Below, in pieces: positions 46,570 to 57,839 of a stretch of DNA of 64,000 nt; within the stretch, counting starts at the first letter, position 1, and each line of letters begins with the position of its first letter. Where the stretch lies: assembly GCA_947095535.1 (NCBI GenBank), contig OX352773.1, forward strand, positions 1,922,001 through 1,986,000, in the 5' to 3' direction. The notes beneath the pieces are model-generated. The model searched no databases and was not told where the DNA came from. It was given only the letters and a program-made list of their open reading frames with translations. The DNA comes from Poecilobothrus nobilitatus (lineage: Eukaryota; Arthropoda; Insecta; Diptera; Dolichopodidae). Both the position numbers and the translations under genes were made by a program.

Positions 46570-46890
46570 TTATAGTATCTTCAGCCTTTTCAATACTGCT
46601 ATTAATGTGATTAATGTGGCTTCTTTTATTATTTTAGTCATTTCCTTTTTACATTTCATGTACCTGTCTTTTTTTGCATTATTATTTGGGTCTTTTTTAT
46701 GAGCATCATATAAGGAGCGCCTTCTTTTCATCTTTTTGAGTATATTAGACATTATCCAATTATTGTTTCTAGTTCTTAATAAAATTTTCTTCGTACTGGC
46801 CTCTTTGGCATCCTGGATTATTTTAATCAATGTATCAATATCTGCTAAGTTATTATTTTGTTCTTGGATTTATACTAAGTTATAAAATTT
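46570..46890 (-). pseudogene. LINE-D linker between endonuclease and RT
   Basis: The frame reads MIKIIQDAKEASTK, RTRNNNWIMSNILKKMKRRR and SLYDAHKKDPNNNAKKDRYM. This matches the usual W-(S/N)-I---K--R--L---K---P block in LINEs. It is cut off upstream by the insertion at 46907. Confidence 0.75.
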
Positions 46891-46906
46891 TTGAAAATCG
46901 GGGTTA

Positions 46907-48370
46907 TTATATGCTTTTATATTAACTCGTCGCTGTCGGTTTATTTAATTATTTATTTATTTGTCATTCTGTCACGCTTTTTATTATCTTCGTAATCTGT
47001 TAGCAACATTTGTAAGTGTTGTATGGTGCAGAGGAAAGTGTACAGGTTTCAAAAGTGGGGGTCATGCTGTTCGAGTCCAGTTCACATGCAACTTTTTTTT
47101 TTTTAACTATCTATTCATCAACATTTTTTGAATAAAATATGTATATATTATATGCTTTTATATTAACTCGTCGCTGTCGGTTTATTTATTTATTTATTTA
47201 TTTGTCATTCTGTCACGCTTTTTATTATCTTCGTAATCTGTTAGCAACATTTGTAAGTGTTATATGGTGCAGAGGAAAGTGTACAGGTTTCAAAAGTGGG
47301 GGTCATGTTGTTCGAATCCAGTTCACATGCAACTTTTTTTTTTTAACTATCTATTCATCAACATTTTTTGAATAAAATATGTATATATTTTGTATATATG
47401 AATTTGAAACTTAAATTTTTATCTCTAAATTCATGCATACAATACACACGCAATATATTTTTGATCTCCTATAATAGTATATTTTTATGTATGTTGCTAA
47501 ATCATTTTGTTTACAACATTTGTTTAGTATTTAAATCAAAATATTTGCTGTCAACATTCTTTAATGCATATTGAATATGCATGGTTAAAAATTAAGATTT
47601 AATGTTCGTAATATGTTCATTAAATATTTAAGTGTTGTATAGTGCAGAGAAGAGCGTACAGGTTTTGAAAGTAAGAGTAATTTGGTTCGAATCCAATTCG
47701 TGTACGTACATTTTTTTTTTGTTAACTGCATTCATCAACATTTTTTTAATAAAATTTTATGTTTAATATACACATATTATTTAATCTTTCCTCCTATAAT
47801 AATTTGGTTCAATCAATTTTGATGTGCACATGTATTTTGTATTAGAATTTAGCAAAACACAAAATATACCTATGGGTAAAATATTTTTATGTTGCTAAAT
47901 TATTTTGTTTTAAAACATTTGTTTAGGATTTAAATCAGAATATTTGTTGTCAACATTCTTTATTGCATATTGAATATGCATGGCGTTAAAAATTAATGTT
48001 TTATGTGTTTTATTTAGGAACATTTATTATGTCTATTGTGTATATAGATATACATATAAAATTTCATTCAAAATAATTCCAATTGCCAAATTCAAACTAC
48101 ACACATACTTAATATATTTTTGTATGTACATAGTAAAGAATATAAAAAGTAAAGATCATTACAAAATTATGCTTTTGCGCACTATGCATTACGATTTTAC
48201 AAACAAAATTTTGTCAACACAAAAAATTAAAACTACGTATGTAAATATGTACGTACGTATGTAAATAATATTATGTTAAACGAATTTCCTAAATTATTTT
48301 GTTCCGCTCCATTTGTTTATAATTTAAATCAAGATATTTGTCAACAATTTTTACTGCATGATCTTATTAA
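46907..48370. repeat. Tandem array carrying tRNA-like promoter boxes, inserted in LINE-D
   Basis: 46907-47147 and 47148-47388 are two nearly identical 241-bp copies. Each has an A box (TGGTGCAGAGG at 47024 and 47265) and a B box (GTTCGAGTC at 47069, GTTCGAATC at 47310), then a T run and TTCATCAACATTTTTTGAAT. A third, diverged head lies at 47640-47693. A following block, ATTTGTTTAG-ATTTAAATCA ... GCATATTGAATATGCATG, recurs at about 47491, 47890 and, weaker, 48275, giving a period near 390 bp. Confidence 0.85.
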
Positions 48371-49050
48371 GGGATTAGGTATGTAGGTAGGTGTTCAAGG
48401 TTAGATGTTTGTTTGGATATACGGTATACTACTAATACTATACTATAGAAATATACAGTAAAATACATTTATGTATATCATTTTCATACGTGTTAGAAAT
48501 GTTGCTTCAACTAAAATTGGATTGTAATATTTATAATCACAGTATTTTGGTACATATTTAACCCTTCGAGGTACTTTCATTATTTATGAATTACTGGAAT
48601 AAAAAATGTTTACTCTTTCTGTAATGGAATCGATTTAACGTCTCTTAATTTACTTAAACATTTGGTAAAAAATTGTAAAACGTATTTTATATCAGAAACA
48701 ATAATTAATGTATGTAAAAATATCCCATATTTTTTTTAAATTTAAATTATGTGTTTCATTTAAAACTAAAAAGTATAAAATAAAATAATAAGTAAAAAAA
48801 ATAATTTTTAAAGTACATATGCTTTTATCAAAACCGAATTCGCCCTCTAAAAAGTAGAAAATAAAATTTATTGCAAAACTTTAGCTTTTTGGACCGTTAT
48901 AATATAAAAGTAAATTGCTGGAATAAAAAAGAAACACGAACCTCAAATTTCGCAGATTTTTATTTAATCTTATTATTTATCTATTTATTATCTTTAAAAG
49001 CATATGTATTTTAAAAATTATTTTTTTTACTTATTATTTTATATATAATT
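48371..49050. other. Spacer with inverted R4 copies
   Basis: ATAAAATAATAAGTAAAAAA and the following TACATATGCTTTTA (48776-48838) are repeated inverted at about 48995-49045. The plus-oriented copy resembles 10165-10300. The border between insert and LINE-D endonuclease lies near 49000-49050 but is not sharp. Confidence 0.5.
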
Positions 49051-49745
49051 TGTGTTTTCATTGCTTTCTTTTTAATATCGATAGTTTTTATTTTACTTAT
49101 TGATACTTTATGATCAGAAAGACTGTTTTCTTTAATTTTATAATTTATATTATATTTATCACTTAAGTTTAAATATGATCTATTAGGGTTTTTGAATTAG
49201 CGGAATCTCTTGTGCTGTGAATTTTGTTTACAATTTTATACCCAGATGTTGATAACATGTCAGACAATGCTAACAATGAATTGGATCTGTTAACAAGATT
49301 GATTAGTATCAGCAAACAAGATGCAGTTTGATTGTTTTTCCAATCTTTTTTCCATATGTTCTATAAATTGCGTACTGTTCTCATTTGGGGTTTTATAAAG
49401 CTATTTACCTATTTTAATTTTTGGCCGAATGTCTTGAATTTCAACAATCGTAAAATTGTATTTTTCTTCCTTAACTATTTCATTAAAATTAATATTAATT
49501 TTTATAAAAATTACTGTTCCACCTCCTCTATTTTTATTCCTACAGTTATATACTGCTTTAAATTTAGGTAAGTTAAAGATTCCAATCTCACTATCATATA
49601 ACCATACTTCTGTAACTATTACTATATCAACTGGTTCACATTCATTTATAAGTATCTCAAGTTCGAACAATTTATTTCTTATGCTGCAGATGTTCAAATA
49701 CGGAATGTTGAGTTCACCTATATTGTTTTCATTTGGGTCTATCAT
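49051..49745 (-). pseudogene. LINE-D endonuclease
   Basis: Apurinic-type endonuclease that would nick the target DNA. The frame 49745-49401 reads LNICSIRNKLFELEILINE, DIVIVTEVWLYDSE (catalytic-type Glu in the TE-W motif) and NRGGGTVIFIKINI. After a stop, legible parts are EHMEKRLEKQSNCILFADTN (where a GD-N motif is expected; the Gly is replaced) and SLSDHKVSISKI, the terminal SDH motif. Several breaks make it inactive. Confidence 0.8.
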
Positions 49746-49836
49746 TATGGAATACCTATCAAATAATTACGCCAAGTTTCTCTTTGTTTTTAAAGATTCT
49801 CTCTGTGTTTGTTGTAAATATGACGTTTATGCATTT

Positions 49837-51735
49837 TCAGATCTTTTTTAACATCTTCTTGGGCAATCCTCCTATGCTTTCATGATATCTATAATATATT
49901 CTACTTAATTCTTCGTAATCCGTTGGAAACCCTTCTTGATCAATAAGTACTTTGATGTTTGTTTTTGTAATACCTTCAATACACACATCACCTTCATCAT
50001 GAAAGTATGATAGATACATCCTTACATTATTATAAATCCTGCTATCTTTTAATCGGGAGAGTATATATATGCTATCCCCGTCTGCGATCGCTTTTCTTGT
50101 CATTTTAACGATTGGTGGAGCCATTGGATCAATAAAGCTATTATTATTTTGAGAACAGTTTAACGATTTAGATTGCAAAGAAGTAAGAGTGCAATTATCA
50201 CTAACTTTAATATCTATGGTACTATTGTTTTTATTTTCTGTTTTAATGTTATCTGTTTCATTTCGTTGATGCAATGAGTCGTTTTTGATTCCATTAGAAT
50301 TACTTTTAATAATTTTCAATTTAGTATTATTACTGTTAGTTTTTTTTACCATATCTTAGGAATATATTTTAAGTAAACTATAGATTTTTTTCTTCTTAAT
50401 GCATTTTTGCATTTTATCATTATTATTTTTATTGCTTACTGCATTCGTATTATTATTATTACCATGATTATCATCATTGTTATTATTATTTTTATTGCTA
50501 TTATTATTCTTATTGTTATTATTATTCATATTGTTATTATTATTATTAACATTATTATCATTGTTATTATTATTATTATTGTTATTATTAATATCGGTAT
50601 TGTTGCTATTAATTTGAATTATATTTCTGCTATTACTATAATTATCATTATTACTATCATTATAATTAGCATTATTTCGGATTATTTCAATAGTTTTAAT
50701 ATGATCTTTTCCAATTATCTGTGATTGCTAGTACCCTATTTTTTGTTTTTTTTAAGTTATTTTATGCTGAAAAGCCGTACAGGTTCTACTTAATGTTTTA
50801 TGATTAACATCCACATTGATTTTTAATTTTTCATTGTATTTCAAACAGTTTATGCACTTATTAATATCATCTTGCTTGCATTCACTAGTTTTATGTTCCT
50901 GATGCATGTTTCCGCATTCCTGCATTCAGCTAATTTGTGGTTAAAGCCTTTACACTTAAAACATCTAGGTATGTTTATAGCATCGAAGACTTTGTATCTT
51001 TTTCAACCTATACACACTTTTTCATGTGACAAAATTTTGGAAAATGACTCCTTATCGATTTCAATAACTATGTTAAACATTTCCTTATTATATTTTTTAA
51101 CAGAATATGTTTTTAGCACTTTCATTTCACTTATTTCAAGGAAATCATTTTGTTTTTTTAGCTTTTCAATTATTTCTATTTCACTATATTTGTGATTAAT
51201 GTGAACAATTTCTGTTTTTGGTTTCATTTCTACCGGCTAACTGTTTCATTATCATATCAGAACCGCTTTTTGTATTTTTCACAATATCGGCAAATCACAC
51301 TTATGACCTGAACTTATTTTTTTTCAATCTCAGTACTAGTAAGTTTATTGCATATCTCATCACTTTTTTTATTACATTCATAAATTCACCTTCTCGCTTT
51401 AATTTTTAAAGACTTCTGTAAATTTTGCCATTTTATCTAATTCTTTTTGTTGACTAACTTTAATTTCCTCCAACCGCTTCATATAATTAGTTTCTATTGC
51501 CTTTAGTAGTTCAATAACCTCTTTCTCGTTATTTTTGATAGCTCTATCAAAATCTTCTTTGTACTCCTTCAGCTGCTCATTACTTCATCCCACCGCTCTT
51601 TCAATATTTTGAAGGACCAAGTCTACATTTTGAATATATAGAACACAGTCGTCACATATAAATTTAATATTTTAATTAGCACATATCATGCAAATTGTAG
51701 ATTGATCCAAACCTGAACATCTAAAAGCTTCGTGG
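49837..51735 (-). pseudogene. LINE-D ORF1: zinc-binding start, coiled coil, CCHC knuckle, Asn tract, C-terminal domain
   Basis: From the 5' side: Cys-rich start (FRCSGLDQSTICMICAN, then CDDCVLYIQNV); a charged helical stretch (AIKNNEKEVIELLKAIETNY) near 51500; a 74-codon frame 51227-51003; a CCHC knuckle CFKCKGFNHKLAEC near 50960, then CKQDDINKCINC; an AAT tract (about 50690-50415) coding for Asn; and a last frame of 171 codons (50352-49837). That last frame holds FIDPMAPPIVKMTRK, YILSRLKDSRIYN, RMYLSYFHDEGDVCIEG and YHESIGGLPKKMLKKI. Zinc knuckles and coiled coils are usual in RNA-binding ORF1 proteins. The last domain is shared with LINE-A but I do not know a name for it. Several breaks are present. 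Confidence 0.75.
50410..50695 (-). repeat. AAT tract of LINE-D ORF1
   Basis: ATT-rich on the plus strand, AAT/AAC-rich on the coding strand. It sits between the CCHC knuckle and the C-terminal domain, comparable to the tract in LINE-C ORF1. Confidence 0.85.
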
Positions 51736-54010
51736 TATATCAATTTTTATTAATGGCTTAAATAGCCTTGATCTACAACAAATTAGTTCTGTCACAAACA
51801 ACTTAGGCAAGAACTTTCTTGTCTTTTCTTCAGATCATGACAACTGTTGGGCATCCCCCAGTGAATTAACTTTGACTAATATAAACGACTATTACCCTCC
51901 GATATATTTCTCAATGTTAACTCCTCCAATGAACCCTCTACTATTTCTGAGAATTATCTAAAGTTTGATTTTGCTAAAACTGATTTCACATATTTAAACT
52001 CACTTATAGGCTCAATTAATGTGGAATCAATTTTTTCTTCATCAAATCTGAACATCAACCTTAAACGGTTTTATGAGATGCTAACAACATGTTTTCGCTC
52101 ACCATTTCGTACAAAATCTCATGAATACTCTAATTACTCAGCGCCATGGTCAACTAAAGAATTGGGTTCTCTGAGGGTGAGGAACAAACGGAATTCTTCA
52201 TGGAAAAAATATGTGGAAACTAATTCCACTGCCCATTATAATACCTTTCTTGATATTTTTAATAGATTCAAAATTCTATCTGATACTTTATATAAAAATT
52301 ATATTGACAGAATTAAATCGCAATTTTATTCCAATTCGCGACGTTTTTATGATTTTGTTAATAGTAACCATAGAACTGATGGTTATCAATCGGCTTTGCA
52401 TTACAAAGAAACAACACCAGATAACTCGCAGACTGTTTCCAACTTTTTTGCCACATTCTTCTCCAGTACTTACCAGAACGGGGTTTTTGAGCCAAATCAA
52501 TCATATTTAGATGACCTAGTTCCTCCACCTCTTTCAAATTTTGGCATTAAGACCATTGTAATAACTGAAAATATCTTAATGACTCACCTCTTAGCTCTAA
52601 AAGATGACTTCACGTACGGTCCCGACGGAATTCCACCAATAATAATAACATTTTTTGCCCAAAATTTGGTAGGTCCCATTCGCATTATCCCATTTACAAA
52701 TTTGTCAATTCAATGTGGCTCTTTCCCTAAGTCCTGGAAACTTTCATTTATTAACCCGATACATAAAAAAAGGGGTCGTTGCGATGGAACCAATTATAGA
52801 CACACTGCTAAACTGTCAACTATTTCCAAATGATTTGAAAAAATAATTTGCTCGGATTTTGTTGACTATTGTCAACCATTTCTTCCACCAGAACACCATC
52901 GTTTGCAATAAGGTAGATCCACAGTTACTAATATGACTGCATTCATCTCTGATATTTTGAATACAATGGAAATTGTATTAAAATTATCCTTGAAAAGCAT
53001 AAAACAGTAGGATTGTCAAGTCATATCCTTAAATGGTTATCGTCTTATTTGTCATATAGGTCATACCAGGTCCTTTTTAGATCTACCATTTCTGCAACTT
53101 ACGTTGCAAATTCAAAAGTGCCACAAGGCAACCATCTAGGTCCTTTATTTTTCGTAGTGTCGACCTATGACAGTCTCATATGTTTATCGCACTCACGTCT
53201 TCTTAGTTTCGCTGATGATACCAAAATCTGCAAAACTATAACTTCCACTCGTAATTGTGAGTTGTTGCAATATGATCTCAACCAATTTAGTTCATGGCGC
53301 AGAAAGAACAATCTCAAACTAAATGTTAGCAAATGCCTAATTATGACCTTTCCAAGGTTACAAGCTAACTCAACAAACAATTATGATTATGTCCTCAACG
53401 ATCAACTTATTAAAAGAACAGATCGTACTTCTGATTTGGGACTGATCTTTGATAGTAGGTTAGATTTCAAGAGTCACTACAACTCCATAATAAATAAAGC
53501 TAACTCAACTCTTAGATTTATTATGCGTTGGTCAAAAGAGTTTTCTGATCCCTTTATCACTATGCAACTTTTTACTACTTATGTAAGACCTATACTTGAA
53601 TACTCGAGCCAAGTATAGTCTCCATATCGTGATATAAATATTTAACGTATTGAATCGGTCCAAAAAAGATTTCTGCGTTTCGCTTTACGCAACCTTGCTT
53701 GGGCTGATCCTATAAGTCTTCCTCCATATGAAGCTAGACTTTCTTTAATTAATTTGAACTCCCTCCAGTCACGCCGTCTATTCTTTATGCGGGAACAAAT
53801 GAGGTTTAGAGAACATCTGAATAATTTGAGATCGGTCGAGCTTTTTAATGTGTAACACCATTGTACAGACTATGGCAAATTTGAGCCTATTTCGCGTATG
53901 TTAAGAGAGACTAATTCAAGGTTTGAGCTCTTCGATATTAGCATTAACAAATTAACACTGAGAGCCAGACTTTACGCGAGCATGGTTAATTCTCGTAGTC
54001 TGCATGATTA
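51736..54010 (+). pseudogene. LINE-C ORF2 continued: endonuclease end, reverse transcriptase, C-terminus
   Basis: It resumes after LINE-D with FINGLNSLDLQQISSVTNN and FLVFSSDHDNCW. The linker is in 52021-52833 (APWSTKELGSLRVRNKRNSS, SRRFYDFVNSNHRTDGYQ). Reverse transcriptase motifs follow: DDFTYGPDGIPPIIITFF, WKLSFINPIHKKRGRCDGTN, a stop and about 180 decayed bases, HILKWLSSYLSYRSYQVLF, SKVPQGNHLGPLFFVV and SRLLSFADDTKI with the catalytic FADD (53013-53618). The C-terminal part includes YVRPILEYSSQV, a stop, then SVQKRFLRFALRN and SLQSRRLFFMREQMRFRE. Motif A with its catalytic Asp is lost in the decayed part. Only a few stops and shifts interrupt the rest. Belongs to the Jockey/CR1 group by wording. 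Confidence 0.9.
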
Positions 54011-54371
54011 GTCTCTCATTTTTAATCTAACTTGCATGTTAGTTTCTTTTTTTCTTATTTCTTATTACCATTAATATCATTATTAACATTAATTAGTAGT
54101 TATTAACAGTGGTAATGACCAATTAAGTATTAAGTTCAATTAATATCTAAATATTAGCATTTACTAACATACTAACCCTTGTAAATGATGACTTTTTCAG
54201 TTAATTGTGATAGTTCTCTAAATGAACAACATAACTGATGCTTGGTTTAAGCAAATGTCTGATACAATATTTTTTAGATTAAAATCAAAAATATGCAAAA
54301 TCAACATAAAATCTAATTTTACTACTATAGTAGTATTTTACACCTAATATTTTTAAATGAAAAGAAAACAA
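54011..54371. other. LINE-C 3' flank
   Basis: AT-rich. AACTGATGCTTGGTTTAAGC near 54233 resembles 27910, so a LINE-C-type 3' end may extend to about 54270. No poly(A) is obvious. Confidence 0.4.
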
Positions 54372-54543
54372 GAGCCTCGGTGGCCTAGTGGATAAGAGCG
54401 TATAATATACGCACTAAACAGCGAATCCTACACACGTCGTAAGAGTTATCTCCCCTTACGACATTTTCAGCCACGCCTGAACAGGAAAGGCTGTATAATT
54501 TCCTGTCCTGAAATGTGGCAGAGAAATGCATAAAAAAAAAAAA
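54372..54543 (+). mobile_element. tRNA-headed SINE, family 1, copy D
   Basis: GAGCCTCGGTGGCCTAGTGG, with A box TGGCCTAGTGG, then a worn B box (GCGAATCC). The body has GTCGTAAGAGTTATCTCCCC, TTACGACATTTTCAGCCACG and CCTGAACAGGAAAGGCTGT, and ends GTGGCAGAGAAATGCA plus a 12-base A tail. It is the only copy of the family on the plus strand. Confidence 0.92.
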
Positions 54544-54795
54544 TCTACTAATTTGATCCATTTTGATAAATAATCAATGTATACTAAATATTTTTTTTAC
54601 TAATTTTTAAAATATCACATTTATACTGCTTTAATTTATCTTTTATAATATTACTACGATATTACTCGCACACTGCGCATTTATTGATGAAGTCTGTAAT
54701 GTCCGTATTCATCTCTGGCCAATACAACAATATTCTAGCTCGAGCAACAGTCTTTTTAATTTTCATATGTGGTAAATCCTATCATCATTATTGTT

Positions 54796-55000
54796 TTTTT
54801 TTTTTCTAAGGGAGGTTGGAATCTTCCAAAGACACCAAGAATTTCCCCCTTGGTAGTGTCAGATTCTTACTGACTAAACCCACCTCCCCCTTTAGCCAAT
54901 ATAATGGGATGAAACCCTTACCTGCGAATGCAGTATATTGGCTAGGGAGTAGGGATAGGAAATGGATACGGAAACATTGAATTGGGAGTGGGACTGTAAG
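54796..55000. other. Less AT-rich segment with four short stem-loops
   Basis: In about 150 bases: TTGGAATCTTCCAA, CCAAGAATTTCCCCCTTGG, GTCAGATTCTTACTGAC, and AGCCAATATA (54894-54903) with TATATTGGCT (54934-54943). C-rich runs separate them. The composition stands out from both flanks. No open frame. It could be part of an unrecognised element or a structured RNA. Confidence 0.45.
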
Positions 55001-57383
55001 GAAACAATGAATCCGCCTACTACTATTACTATTTTGCTAACAGTGACAGTGAAAACATATGTATGTATGAATGTACATATTTTTACATTTATTCATTGCT
55101 AATTATTGTTATTGAATAAAAAATAATGTTGTTAAATTATTAGAAGTTAATTTGCTTTGATATAATTTATTATGTAAAAAATTTATGAATTTTGGCATTA
55201 TACTTTACGCGTATACATTATACGGTCGGTGCTGTGGTGGATACAGCTGATTTTTTGTATACATATTCTAAAATAGAATAGTCAAAATTAAAAAAAACAT
55301 TTATTGCTTAGTTCTAAGAATACTAAAATTTTATGAAATTTTTCATCATATTCTGCCCATTCTAAATAAACATCAATGAAAATTCTTCTAAACGAAAAAC
55401 TTTTGAAAAATGAAACAAAAAGAGATCAATTTTTAACTTTATAAAGATTGTATTTATGCCTACAAACATTACCTTTTTAAACACAAGTCAAAATGGTTTT
55501 TAATATTAAGTAGCTATACATACTTACATACCTTGCATAATTTTGCTGACAATCCTTTCCATATGTATATAAGAATCCGTACCTATATATACATATAAGA
55601 ATTGTCAAAATATAACCTATACGTATAATGAGTTTCATTTAATTTAACTAACTTTAGTATCCTTAAGTATTTTAGAATACCTAAAGCATACATATTTTTT
55701 TAACTTAGTTGTGAATTTATTCAAATATTTATATACATATGTATGCACTTACAAACATACAAATTAACCATAAATAAAAAATAATATCTATAGTAAATCT
55801 TATAGAGAGAATCATTTCGAGGTAATAAAAAATAAAACTTTTTACCTACATACATACATACACATAATCTGATCTGGATGTATACATATCTATGCATTGT
55901 ATAACTTAAGTACATGTATGTGGTAGACAAGTGCTTACTTTAGTAAAGGTTGAATAATTCTTTTTTTAAAAGAAAATTTTGTTTTTGTTGAAGTTATATT
56001 AAAAATTTTTAAATAAATACAAAACGTAAAAGTTTGCAATTATGTCGATAAGTCAAAATTTTCACTTAAAAACATAATTCTATTTAGCTGATATAAACTT
56101 GGGGCCTAAGTCTTAGGCAAATACTAATTTCAATAAATTAGTTAAATTTCAATGTTTGCCAAAATACATCTTTTCGCCACCATATTACACATATTATGTA
56201 ATACTACATATTTCAGGTAAAAAAAACTGAAAAATAAAGTAAGCGATTACAATAAACTCCGATGTATGTATGTATGCCGAGATCAGAATATTTTTGGAAT
56301 TTTAATTACCTCATTTAACTCCCAGACTTTTTCAACCGTTTTTTTCGTTTTACTTACTTTTTCTCCTGCTTTTTCACAAATAAATTCTCAACGCTTTTCT
56401 TTTTTTTCCTTTTCACACTTTATTTTTTTTTTGTTTTACTTAAGGGTTAAAAATGTTGTAAATATTTAAATCATTTTCATTTTATTACCACACCACAATA
56501 CTATATACACCACTAAATAACTAAAAACCATACCTCAATTTTGACACCTGCAAAAGCTATCATCTTAACAAAAAAAAATTTAAAGGTATTCTAAGGACAA
56601 TCTGTCATTATACTATATATTGGAATGGAAACGTGTTAAAAGTTTTGTAGGTGGCATGGTATGTACTTTGTTACAATTAGCTTATGTGGCAACGAGAAAT
56701 AAAATATTTTTACTTTTAAATTCCAAATTAACTAAATTTATAATTAACTCTTATATATGTATTCGGAATAAAGTAAAAGAGCGACAATACAGTGAGTTGA
56801 ATGGACAATATCAATTTAATTCAGCCTTGAAATTAAAGAAAGAACAACATTTAATCATTTATAGATATTTACTTTTTGTAACAAAAAAAAATTCAGACAG
56901 AACTATAGGATTTCAAGGTAATAATATTACGAAAAATCAAAAATATTCATAGTTATTTCTATTTTTATTTTATAAAAATAAAAAGATAAAAGTGTAAATA
57001 CTTTTTAATTAAAAAAAATGATCTTTAACTATTGTGTATTTCCAAATTTTCAAATTTTTCAAGATATTATTCCGTAACTAGTAAGTATTTTTGTTAATAG
57101 AATTTAGGTTTAGTACGTTAATTTCGAAAAAACTTTTATGGAATTTTCCGTAAATGTTTAAAAAGTATTTAAATTTCAAAATATAATTACCTATATTAAT
57201 TTAAAATACTCCACGAAAAATTCGGTAAGAATTATTTTTGAAATTAAAATATCTTCGTTTATTAAAATAACAACTTTGCTGTTAAAACTTTGATAATAAT
57301 TTATAAATATTTATATTCGAACTCATTTATAAGGGGAATCATCCCAAGCTCCGTCTATAGCTTCTTCATAACAGAATATTGAC
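55001..57383. other. AT-rich non-coding DNA
   Basis: No gene is recognised. The 110-codon open frame at 56620-56952 has no known motif, and its composition follows the local AT-rich background. Confidence 0.45.
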
Positions 57384-57596
57384 ATGAACTATTCAAGTGG
57401 TTTAAGCGTTTTGCGAGATGATTCTATTGTTGATCCCAATTTCATACTTTCAGATGAAGAATTTTTAGCAGATAATGAAAATAATCAACAAATTTCAGTT
57501 CCAAATGATGAGGAAGAGGAGACTCCATTTTTAAATACATCCCGATCTATAATAGGTACTGCTAAGAAACCAAGAAAAAGTTTCCACACCAAATAA
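57384..57596 (+). CDS. Unrecognised acidic 70-codon open frame
   Basis: ATG-started frame with an acidic, Ser/Asp/Glu-rich sequence (FILSDEEFLADNENNQQ, PNDEEEETPFLNTS) and a basic end (KKPRKSFHTK). Codons look less biased to A/T than chance open frames nearby. It might be the N-terminus of a transposase or an exon, but nothing upstream or downstream supports either. No function is assigned. Confidence 0.25.
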   Translation: MNYSSGLSVLRDDSIVDPNFILSDEEFLADNENNQQISVPNDEEEETPFLNTSRSIIGTAKKPRKSFHTK

Positions 57597-57667
57597 GTGA
57601 ACAAGATGTGCCCAAAAACGGTTGCGGGAGTAAGGTCAACAATATGCTAAATATTTTTCTTCTTATT

Positions 57668-57727
57668 TTATTTCTTATATTTCTATTTAAAAAAAAATAT
57701 ATTTCTAAATAGAAATATAAGAAATAA
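57668..57727. repeat. Perfect 22-bp AT-rich hairpin
   Basis: TTATTTCTTATATTTCTATT ... (57668-57689) and its reverse complement (57706-57727) with a 16-base loop. Confidence 0.85.
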
Positions 57728-57839
57728 ATATATTATTTTCCAAACTCTAAACAGCGCAGAAAAACAACATTTTTATGCAAAATATTATGCATATAAAATT
57801 TCGGTCTCCAAAGCGAAAAACTATACCCAATTCTAGAAA

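Larger units (their letters stand above)
44655..51735 (-). mobile_element. LINE-D, nearly full-length LINE nested in LINE-C
   Basis: On the minus strand the order is ORF1 (51735-49837), endonuclease (49745-about 49050), linker (46830-46570), reverse transcriptase (46498-45230), C-terminus (45212-44859), 3' untranslated region and an A tail seen as a 13-base T run at 44655-44667. A block of repeats at about 46907-48980 interrupts it between endonuclease and linker. LINE-C sequence stops at its 3' border and resumes at its 5' border. Confidence 0.85.

Noticed and set aside
47020..47100. Possible real tRNA genes at 47020, 47261 and 47636
   Set aside because: A and B boxes match, but the T stem does not pair in the standard register, and the units are repeated with a shared tail; SINE-like is the better reading.
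52288..52500. Minus-strand open frame and a second plus frame at 52211-52510
   Set aside because: Shadows of the LINE-C ORF2 frame 52021-52833.
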